Assembly: GCA_023458615.1 (NCBI GenBank)
Contig: JAEWYV010000215.1
Coordinates: 1-10,868 of the forward strand
DNA: 10,868 nucleotides
Origin: Bacillota bacterium
Lineage (GTDB): Bacteria > Bacillota > Clostridia > Christensenellales > CAG-138
Reading direction: 5' to 3'
Position numbers and translations under genes: made by a program. The notes under the pieces are model-generated. The model was not told the DNA's origin. It was given only the letters and a program-made list of their open reading frames with translations, and made no database searches. Positions 6,275 through 10,868 of this stretch are shown in pieces (position 1 is the first letter of the stretch; every line of letters begins with the position of its first letter).

Positions 6275-7096
6275 CTAATGTGTTTCAACCGATTCTCCAA
6301 TATACATCGCATGCTCGGAGAGCGCCAGAAGCTCCGGCACCTCCAGATATTGCTTGGCTATCTCCAGCCAACAGGCAATCTCCTCCGGCTCCCGCTGGAG
6401 CAGCTCCGGTTCATTCGGGGCGAGGATGCCCTCCTGCCCGAAAAAGTGCAGCTTCTTGAGCGGGAACTGCGCTAAAAACGGCAGTATATTGCGCTGGTGC
6501 ATGAGGCATGCGCGGGTAAATGCTTTACCACAGTAATCGTCGCCGGACACGACCGCGCCAATGATGGCACTCGAGGCGGGACTCGTGGAATCAACCACGA
6601 TATTGCCGCCATTTTTAAGATCAAACAGGATTCCTGCAAAGGTTAGGATAAAGCTCGCATAAAACTTACCACCCGGCTTTAATCGCGCGAGCGCGCAATT
6701 GACTGCCTGAATTTGCTCGGTAGAATCGATTAGATGATACAGCGGCCCCATCAGGAGCACATGGTCGAACTTCCCGAGCATAAGCGCATCCAACTCAAGG
6801 CAGTTTGCCTGAAAGGTTTGGATAAATACGCCAGCCTCGGCGGCTTTTTCCTGCGCGAGACGCACGTTTGCCTCCGACAGGTCAACGAGTGTAACATCGC
6901 AGCCGCGCTTTGCAAAATGAATAGAGTAGCGTCCCGGCCCGCCGCCGATGTCCAGCACCCTGTCTCCGGGCTTGATATAGCGCTCCATCATATAGGTGGT
7001 AAGCAGAAACTCAAACGGATGCTCGTCCAGCCGCCGCCACTCCAGCTCTGCGTTCTGGTCATAGTAATTCTGTACGGTTGCAATATCCTCTTGCAC
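6275..7096 (-). CDS. Class I SAM-dependent methyltransferase
   Basis: Counted from GTG 7096, the product has 273 residues. Motif I is VLDIGGGPGRYS (47-58), the glycine-rich SAM loop; VDLS (71-74) supplies the acidic residue expected to bind the SAM ribose, and FDHVLLMGPLYHL (110-122) is the motif II/III strand. The opening NYYDQNAELEWRRLDEHPFEF (10-30) is typical of small-molecule methyltransferases of the Methyltransf_25/11 type. The substrate cannot be told from sequence. Three in-frame GTG codons could start it (7108, 7105, 7096). I prefer 7096 because GGTGGTGAT lies six bases before it, while nothing like a ribosome binding site precedes 7108. It is transcribed toward the diguanylate cyclase gene and ends at the shared hairpin. 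A terminator separates it from the LysM gene upstream, so it is probably a single-gene unit. Confidence 0.85.
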   Translation of the reverse strand: MQEDIATVQNYYDQNAELEWRRLDEHPFEFLLTTYMMERYIKPGDRVLDIGGGPGRYSIHFAKRGCDVTLVDLSEANVRLAQEKAAEAGVFIQTFQANCLELDALMLGKFDHVLLMGPLYHLIDSTEQIQAVNCALARLKPGGKFYASFILTFAGILFDLKNGGNIVVDSTSPASSAIIGAVVSGDDYCGKAFTRACLMHQRNILPFLAQFPLKKLHFFGQEGILAPNEPELLQREPEEIACWLEIAKQYLEVPELLALSEHAMYIGESVETH

Positions 7097-7220
7097 GCAA
7101 ATCACCACCCTGTGTTAAATTGTAGAACATGGTATCATAAAACAGATAAAAATCGTATAGACATGAGAAAATATAAGATTCCGGATGCCAGGAGATGGAA
7201 TCGGAAAAACAGAGAGGCAA

Positions 7221-7253
7221 ACAAAAATCCCCTGCGATACAGTCACAGGGGAT
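7221..7253 (-). terminator. Intrinsic terminator of the LysM gene
   Basis: On the minus strand ATCCCCTG (complement of 7246-7253) pairs with CAGGGGAT (complement of 7227-7234), eight perfect pairs, followed by TTTTTGTTT. It begins 14 bases after the LysM stop codon. Confidence 0.85.
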
Positions 7254-7267
7254 GGGCTTCTATGGGT

Positions 7268-7582
7268 TTAGCGATTATCCGGCACCTTAAGCACCGAACC
7301 GGTGCGGATCAAATTCGGGTCTTTGATGGTGGGGTTTGCGGCGACGATGGCGGCAACCGTGGTTTTAAACGCCTTGGCGATCGACGCAAGCTTGTCCCCC
7401 GCAACAACGGTATAGCTAACGTACTTCACGGGCTTGGACTCCGGAATCTTCAGTTCCCAGCCGATCTCAATGTGACCGGGATCTTTGATGATGGGGTTGA
7501 GCTTCATGATGTCAGTTGGCGTTGTTTTATACTTTGCCGCGATTTTGATCAGGTTATCTCCCTTTACGACCTTGTGGACCAT
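7268..7582 (-). CDS. Small protein of two LysM domains, no signal peptide
   Basis: The 104-residue protein is almost entirely two LysM repeats: residues 2-47 (HKVVKGDNLIKIAAKY to ELKIP) and 56-101 (SYTVVAGDKLASIAKAF to VLKVP). The repeats share NPxIKDP and end in LKxP, showing internal duplication. LysM binds N-acetylglucosamine-containing chains such as peptidoglycan or chitin. There is no signal peptide, anchor or catalytic domain, so it may act inside the cell, in a forespore or prophage-like setting, or leave by a non-standard route. The reading frame is open further upstream to 7696, but ATG 7582 is the true start because GGAGGG lies nine bases before it and homology begins at once. It has its own promoter and terminator and is divergent from the MarR-type regulator. 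Confidence 0.85.
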   Translation of the reverse strand: MVHKVVKGDNLIKIAAKYKTTPTDIMKLNPIIKDPGHIEIGWELKIPESKPVKYVSYTVVAGDKLASIAKAFKTTVAAIVAANPTIKDPNLIRTGSVLKVPDNR

Positions 7583-7667
7583 AGATACAACCCTCCTTGA
7601 TTTTCTCCAAATTCGGTCTGTTTCGTTAAGCGAATCATCCGAGTTTTGTCTTGTATTTATGGGAAAT

Positions 7668-7696
7668 ATTATAGTACGTGTTATATACAACTGCAA
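7668..7696 (-). promoter_or_regulatory. Promoter of the LysM gene
   Basis: On the minus strand TTGCAG (7696-7691) and a perfect TATAAT (7673-7668) are separated by 17 bases. The predicted start of transcription near 7661 gives a leader of about 80 nt before ATG 7582. Confidence 0.7.
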
Positions 7697-7739
7697 CCAT
7701 TCATCCGCGTATTTAGCGTGAACATTTCGTGATATCTGC

Positions 7740-7769
7740 TTGCATTTTGTTTTTTTGGCGACATATGAT
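7740..7769 (+). promoter_or_regulatory. Promoter of the MarR-family regulator gene
   Basis: TTGCAT (7740-7745) and TATGAT (7764-7769) are separated by 18 bases; a second TATGAT overlaps at 7769-7774. It is divergent from the LysM promoter, with 43 bases between the two -35 boxes. No clear palindrome for autoregulation was seen here. Confidence 0.55.
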
Positions 7770-7829
7770 ATGATAAATTAGTTCGTAGTACAGACGAGTT
7801 TCGCTTGCCCGGCGAGAAGGAGAGAGAAA

Positions 7830-8279
7830 ATGACCGACCAAGAGATTGAGCTGCTGCTCAACCAAGCCCTCAAGGATATGTTTTACAGCGTTTTGCGCTT
7901 GCAGGAGCAGAGCGTATCTAAACTTGCCAACGGCAACCTCAGCCGCACGGAGATGCATGCGCTGGAGATTGTTCAGGATATTCCGGAGGCGACGCTCACG
8001 CAGATTGCCGAGATGCTCGGTGTCACCAAGGCGACGGTCAGCGTCTCCGTCAACCGCCTTGTCGAGAAGGGATTTCTCATCAAGACACGCGCGGAGGACG
8101 ACGGAAGAAAGAGCATCCTGAAACTCACCGAATCCGGCGAGCTCATGTGCAAAAAACACAAGCAGTTTCACGATATGCTCATCGGCAGTGTCATTCGCGA
8201 TTTTCATGTTTCCGAGTATCCCGAGGTGCTGAAATCCATGCAGGCGCTTGTGAACTTTTTCAATCATCTGCGCGTTTAA
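7830..8279 (+). CDS. MarR/SlyA-family transcriptional regulator, candidate regulator of acc genes
   Basis: The 149-residue protein has the MarR layout: N-terminal dimerisation helix (about 3-32), winged helix-turn-helix with TLTQIAEMLGVTKATVSVSV (55-74), recognition helix continuing to NRLVEKG (75-81), a wing with RAEDDGRK (87-94) and ITEK-type turn LKLTESG (97-103), then C-terminal dimerisation helices. AAGGAGAGAG just before the ATG is a strong ribosome binding site. It sits directly upstream of accB-accC-accD, and the accB promoter carries a perfect palindrome like the SlyA consensus. In several Bacillota a MarR protein (FabT) next to fatty acid genes controls them, so a similar role is likely here. 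Whether it is an orthologue of FabT cannot be told from the window. Its ligand, perhaps an acyl-ACP or acyl-CoA, is unknown. Confidence 0.85.
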   Translation: MTDQEIELLLNQALKDMFYSVLRLQEQSVSKLANGNLSRTEMHALEIVQDIPEATLTQIAEMLGVTKATVSVSVNRLVEKGFLIKTRAEDDGRKSILKLTESGELMCKKHKQFHDMLIGSVIRDFHVSEYPEVLKSMQALVNFFNHLRV

Positions 8280-8470
8280 GTGCTGCATAATCCGCCCGGA
8301 TTTGCGAAGATTTGTTTCTCATTCGCGTATGAAAGAATAGCAGGAGAACCGCTAATTATCTGCTGGTTTTGCACTTTTTGCAGCATGCAGCCCGCGTTAT
8401 TCAACAAATAATGCGAATCCGTATACTATTTTTGCGACTTCACAATTTCATAGAGGCATACGGCATAGCC
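8280..8470. other. Non-coding upstream half of the MarR-accB control region
   Basis: Together with the promoter, operator and leader entries this makes a gene-free stretch of 348 bases (8280-8627). In this half I see a short palindrome (AATCCG and CGGATT, 8288-8301) near the end of the regulator gene, a GCGAA/TTCGC inverted pair further on, and the weak upstream promoter. No open reading frame with a ribosome binding site was found. Confidence 0.5.
8400..8427 (+). promoter_or_regulatory. Possible second, upstream promoter for accB
   Basis: TTCAAC (8400-8405) and TATACT (8422-8427) are separated by 16 bases. It would be a weaker promoter about 70 bases upstream of the main one, and its transcript would carry the complete hairpin at 8495-8548. 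Confidence 0.3.
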
Positions 8471-8491
8471 TTGACAAGAAAAACATGCCGT
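8460..8491 (+). promoter_or_regulatory. Inverted repeat spanning the -35 of the accB promoter
   Basis: ACGGCAT (8460-8466) and ATGCCGT (8485-8491) are perfect inverted copies 18 bases apart, with the TTGACA box in between. The half-sites are 25 bases centre to centre. This could be a second operator or a spaced activator site; it differs in sequence from the palindrome downstream. Confidence 0.4.
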
Positions 8492-8499
8492 GTTATGAT
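8471..8499 (+). promoter_or_regulatory. Main sigma-A promoter of the accBCD operon
   Basis: A perfect TTGACA (8471-8476) is separated by 17 bases from TATGAT (8494-8499). The predicted transcription start is near 8506, giving a leader of about 122 nt to the accB ATG. This is the strongest promoter in the window by consensus. Confidence 0.85.
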
Positions 8500-8548
8500 T
8501 CTGCGCAAGTTTGTTAGCACTGCTAACTAAATGCGGAATCATTTTTTT
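8495..8548 (+). terminator. Long hairpin plus T-tract overlapping the accB promoter
   Basis: ATGATTC (8495-8501) pairs with GAATCAT (8536-8542); CGCA (8504-8507) with TGCG (8532-8535); TTT (8510-8512) with AAA (8529-8531); GTTAGC (8513-8518) with GCTAAC (8522-8527). That is 20 pairs with three small bulges, followed by a run of T to 8548. Transcripts from the MarR gene carry all of it. Transcripts starting near 8506 lack the outer left arm, which lies in the -10 box. It is the best terminator candidate for the regulator gene. Confidence 0.6.
8513..8527 (+). promoter_or_regulatory. SlyA/MarR-like operator palindrome at accB
   Basis: GTTAGCACTGCTAAC is a perfect palindrome with 7-base arms about one central C. 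Its core resembles the SlyA consensus TTAGCAAGCTAA. It lies about 7-21 bases after the predicted transcription start, where a bound MarR dimer would block transcription. Confidence 0.6.
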
Positions 8549-8613
8549 ATACCGCCGCAGGGGTTGGAAAACAGTGCGCAAACAACACACGGAATCATAC
8601 TTTTTTTATACCG
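8534..8613 (+). repeat. Pair of direct repeats in the accB leader
   Basis: The elements at 8534-8554 and 8590-8613 share CGGAATCA, seven T and ATACCG; the second has three extra bases (TAC) before the T-run. Each is followed by a purine-rich, ribosome-binding-site-like stretch (AGGGG at 8559-8563, AAAGGA at 8614-8619). This looks like a partial duplication of the translation start region. The first copy contains the right arm and T-tract of the hairpin. Confidence 0.65.
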
Positions 8614-8627
8614 AAAGGAATATTGGG

Positions 8628-9044
8628 ATGGAGCTTGACGCAATCCTCAAACTGATGGATCGGGCGGAAAAGTCCTCTTTCACCAGAGTAGAGGTGCAGG
8701 TGCAGGATATTCACCTGACGCTTGAACGCTGTTTTACGGCGCCTGCCTCGGCGGCGCAACCTGTGCTGCTGCCACGGCAGGAAACTGCGGAATTGGAGGC
8801 AAAGGACGCCGTCCGTTCGCCGATCTCCGGCGTATTCTATCTGGCAAAGGAACCCGGCGCGGAACCGTTTGTCTCGGCTGGCGCGCGTGTCAACAAGGGC
8901 GATACGCTCTGCATTATCGAAGCCATGAAAACCATGAACGAAATTCGTTCCCCAAAGAGTGGCGTGGTGCAAGCAATTCTTGCGACGGACGGCGCGACAG
9001 TTACTGCGGGCGACGGGCTGTTTCTGCTGAGCGAAGGAAACTAA
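8628..9044 (+). CDS. accB: Biotin carboxyl carrier protein of acetyl-CoA carboxylase
   Basis: The 138-residue protein has the usual AccB layout: an N-terminal helix-strand part (1-35), a proline/alanine-containing linker (about 36-60) and a biotinyl domain (61-136) with EAMKTMNE at 98-105, Lys101 being the biotinylated residue. The thumb-bearing ...KEPGAEPFVSAGARVNKGD... segment is present. It carries CO2 between the AccC active site and carboxyltransferase in malonyl-CoA synthesis. ATG 8628 is chosen because AAAGGA lies eight bases upstream and the protein then begins like other family members. The frame is open further upstream, and GTG 8574 after AGGGG could add 18 residues (VRKQHTES...), which I consider less likely. 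Only one base separates it from accC, and the pair is clearly one operon. Confidence 0.95.
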   Translation: MELDAILKLMDRAEKSSFTRVEVQVQDIHLTLERCFTAPASAAQPVLLPRQETAELEAKDAVRSPISGVFYLAKEPGAEPFVSAGARVNKGDTLCIIEAMKTMNEIRSPKSGVVQAILATDGATVTAGDGLFLLSEGN

Positions 9045-9045
9045 C

Positions 9046-10407
9046 ATGCAGACGGTACTGGTTGCCAATCGCGGGGAGATTGCCGTGCGCATCATCCGCA
9101 GCTGTAAAAAGCTGGGGCTGAAAAGCGTTGCGGTCTATTCCGAAAACGACGAAAAGAGTCTGCCTGTGCGCCTTGCGGATGAGAGCGTCTGCATCGGTCC
9201 GCGTCCGGCGGACAAGAGCTATCTAAATATCGACGCAATCCTCGCGGCGGCGAAGGCCTACCGCGCGGATTTGCTGCACCCCGGTGTCGGTTTTCTCTCG
9301 GAAAACGACGCGTTTGCGGAGGCCTGCCGCGAAGTGGATATCCGCTTCATCGGCCCCGCGCCGGAGACCATGCGCGTTCTGGGCGACAAGGAAGCTGCGC
9401 GCAAGACCATGATCGCAAACGGCTTTCCCGTCGTACCGGGTTCTGAGGGCACGGTGGAGAGTCTAAAGGAAGCGATAGCTGCCGCGAAAACGATCGGTTA
9501 TCCACTGATGATTAAGGCGGCAAAGGGCGGCGGTGGCAAGGGAATCCGTATTGTGGAGGATGCTTGCGCACTGGAGCGGGAGTTTCCACTCGTCCGGCGT
9601 GAGGCCGAGCTGGCCTTTGGGGACGGCAGCGTCTATCTGGAGGCATATCTGCCTGAGGCGCGGCACATCGAGGTGCAGATTCTCGCGGATACGCATGGCA
9701 CCGTGCTGCATCTAGGCACGCGGGAATGCACCCTGCAGCGCAAGAACCAAAAACTCATTGAGGAGGCTCCGGCGGCAAACGTGCCCACCGAAACCTTGAC
9801 GGCGATTGAGCAAACAGCGGTGGACATCGCCCGCGCAGTTGGTTATCAAAATGCCGGAACGGTCGAATTCCTGCTCACGCGAGACGGGCGGTTTTTCTTT
9901 ATGGAGATGAACGCGCGCATTCAGGTAGAGCACCCGATTACCGAGAGCATCTTCGGCCTAGATCTCGTCAAGGCGCAGATTCAAGTGGCGCTGGGGCATC
10001 ATATCCGCATTGCGCAGGAAAATCTGATCCCGCGCGGACACGCCATCGAATGCCGCATCAACGCCGAGTGTCCAGCGGAAAATTTTCGTCCTTCGCCGGG
10101 CGTCATTCAAACGATGCGCCTGCCCGGCGGTAGCGGCATCCGTGTAGATAGCGGGTACGCGGCGGGGGATGAGATTTCGCCCTACTATGATTCCATGGTG
10201 CTCAAGCTCATCGCCTATGCGGACGATCGCGAGGAGGCAATCCGCCTCTCCTGCGCCGCGCTGAATGAACTCGGTATTGAGGGCATTGAGCATAACGCCG
10301 ATCTGGCCTGGGCCATGCTCAACGACCCCGACTATAAAATGGGCAATGTGCACACCAAATGGATTGAGCAGCAGTTTCTGCCGCGCTATTTAGGGAGGCT
10401 GCCATGA
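9046..10407 (+). CDS. accC: Biotin carboxylase subunit of acetyl-CoA carboxylase
   Basis: This 453-residue protein matches the full family length. It carboxylates biotin on AccB using ATP and bicarbonate. Visible features are the N-terminal VANRGEIAVRIIR (6-18), the ATP-grasp glycine loop KGGGGKGIR (160-168), HIEVQ (207-211), KNQKLIEEAP (233-242), Glu274, and EMNARIQVEHPITE (287-300) containing the Glu, Asn, Arg, Gln and Glu that bind metal, ATP and bicarbonate; Arg337 in ECRINAE is the catalytic arginine. One oddity: the usually conserved HPGYGFLSEN reads HPGVGFLSEN, with Val81 for Tyr. GAAGGAAA at the end of accB is the ribosome binding site. Its TGA overlaps the start of accD by four bases (ATGA), showing translational coupling. 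Pyruvate carboxylase-type use is unlikely given the neighbours. Confidence 0.95.
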   Translation: MQTVLVANRGEIAVRIIRSCKKLGLKSVAVYSENDEKSLPVRLADESVCIGPRPADKSYLNIDAILAAAKAYRADLLHPGVGFLSENDAFAEACREVDIRFIGPAPETMRVLGDKEAARKTMIANGFPVVPGSEGTVESLKEAIAAAKTIGYPLMIKAAKGGGGKGIRIVEDACALEREFPLVRREAELAFGDGSVYLEAYLPEARHIEVQILADTHGTVLHLGTRECTLQRKNQKLIEEAPAANVPTETLTAIEQTAVDIARAVGYQNAGTVEFLLTRDGRFFFMEMNARIQVEHPITESIFGLDLVKAQIQVALGHHIRIAQENLIPRGHAIECRINAECPAENFRPSPGVIQTMRLPGGSGIRVDSGYAAGDEISPYYDSMVLKLIAYADDREEAIRLSCAALNELGIEGIEHNADLAWAMLNDPDYKMGNVHTKWIEQQFLPRYLGRLP

Positions 10408-10868
10408 ATCTATTTACCGAACGGCTGGATCAAGCTGACCCTCTGGAAGGGCAGCTTTCCGCCAGCGAGCTCGATATGCTCCGCTGCACCCGCTGCGGGC
10501 GGGATCTGGTGGCAGATGTGGTGCTCGCGGGGGACGCGACCTGTCCCTATTGCGGCAATCTCTTTCGCCAACCGGCCTACCGCCGCATAGAGGCGATTGT
10601 AGACAGCGGGAGCTTCATCGAAATTGAGCGTGAAACCGAGGCGGGCGACCCGCTCTCGTTTCCGGGCTATCGCACCAAACTCGAAAAAGAGCGTGCAAAA
10701 TCCAAGATGCAGGAGGGTGTGGTCATCGGCAAGGCGACCATCAAGGGACAGCGCACCGCGCTCGCGGTCATGGACAGCTATTTCATGATGGGCAGTATGG
10801 GTACCGTCGTCGGAGACAAGATCGTCATTCTCACGGAGTTTGCCCTGCATAATCGTCTGCCTCTGATC
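10404..10868 (+). CDS. accD: Acetyl-CoA carboxylase carboxyltransferase beta subunit (3' end outside window)
   Basis: The first 155 codons are visible and the frame is still open at the window end. After a short leader the protein has the AccD zinc ribbon with Cys28-x2-Cys31 and Cys47-x2-Cys50, the same spacing as in well-studied AccD proteins. The crotonase-like core follows, with FPGYRTKLEKERAKS (86-100) and MDSYFMMGSMGTVVGDKI (123-140), the region that forms the acyl-CoA pocket. With AccA it transfers CO2 from biotin to acetyl-CoA, making malonyl-CoA. GGGAGG at 10393-10398 lies just upstream and the ATG overlaps the accC stop codon. Whether accA follows as a separate gene or is fused cannot be seen here. 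Confidence 0.93.
   Translation, partial: MNLFTERLDQADPLEGQLSASELDMLRCTRCGRDLVADVVLAGDATCPYCGNLFRQPAYRRIEAIVDSGSFIEIERETEAGDPLSFPGYRTKLEKERAKSKMQEGVVIGKATIKGQRTALAVMDSYFMMGSMGTVVGDKIVILTEFALHNRLPLI

Noticed and set aside
6734..7600. 288-codon plus-strand frame across the methyltransferase and LysM genes
   Set aside because: It runs antisense through two clear genes and a terminator, shows no domain and lacks a ribosome binding site.
7583..7696. Longer start of the LysM gene at 7696
   Set aside because: This would begin inside the -35 box of its own promoter, while ATG 7582 has a perfect GGAGGG upstream.
8513..8527. CIRCE (HrcA) element, because of TTAGCACT
   Set aside because: CIRCE needs TTAGCACTC and GAGTGCTAA with a nine-base spacer; here the arms are fused into a 15-base palindrome and the neighbours are not chaperone genes.
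8511..8627. N-terminal extension of accB from TTG 8511
   Set aside because: TTG 8511 lies inside the operator palindrome region almost at the predicted transcription start and leaves no room for a ribosome binding site; the family starts at about ATG 8628.
1..10868. CRISPR arrays, tRNA or rRNA genes, transposase or integrase genes
   Set aside because: No regularly spaced repeats, no cloverleaf-like sequence, no rRNA similarity and no recombinase motifs were seen on either strand.

Overview
The window looks like chromosomal DNA from a Bacillota bacterium, probably an anaerobe of the Clostridia or a related group. The grounds are strong AGGAGG-like ribosome binding sites, sigma-A type promoters, a bacterial-type accB-accC-accD cluster, a NapH-like ferredoxin membrane protein and a short signal-less LysM protein. 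No rRNA marker is present, so genus is not assignable. Most genes are moderately GC-rich. The stretch at about 1050-3070 is visibly AT-rich and stands apart.

Left part (1-4819): the 3' end of a probable PadR-type regulator is followed after 6 bases by a polytopic 4Fe-4S membrane protein. Next comes an AT-rich block with one large gene, a single-chain DUF262/DUF1524 protein of the GmrSD-like (type IV restriction) kind. This block is bracketed by a 64-bp direct repeat: the last 64 bp of the 4Fe-4S gene, stop codon included, recur at 3074-3137 at 59/64 identity, and each copy is followed by its own hairpin terminator. The layout suggests a roughly 2.1-kb defence cargo inserted at the 3' end of the iron-sulfur gene. 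A 499-residue polytopic membrane protein of unknown function follows behind its own promoter.

Middle part (4820-7829): a membrane-anchored diguanylate cyclase (GGDEF) lies behind an extended -10 promoter and a leader of about 155 nt with two overlapping pairing options. Convergent to it is a SAM-dependent methyltransferase, and upstream of that on the same strand a 104-residue double-LysM protein with a clear promoter and terminator.

Right part (7830-10868): a MarR/SlyA-type regulator is followed by a 348-bp control region and then accB, accC and the start of accD, encoding biotin carboxyl carrier, biotin carboxylase and the carboxyltransferase beta subunit, the first step of fatty acid synthesis. 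The control region holds a near-ideal promoter (TTGACA-17-TATGAT), a perfect SlyA-like palindrome just downstream, an inverted repeat around the -35 and a direct repeat in the leader. The palindrome is the tip of a long terminator-like hairpin whose outer arm overlaps the -10 box. Read-through from the regulator gene would carry the full hairpin, while transcripts starting at the internal promoter would lack its outer left arm. The MarR protein is the obvious candidate to bind the palindrome and control fatty acid synthesis, but this is inference.
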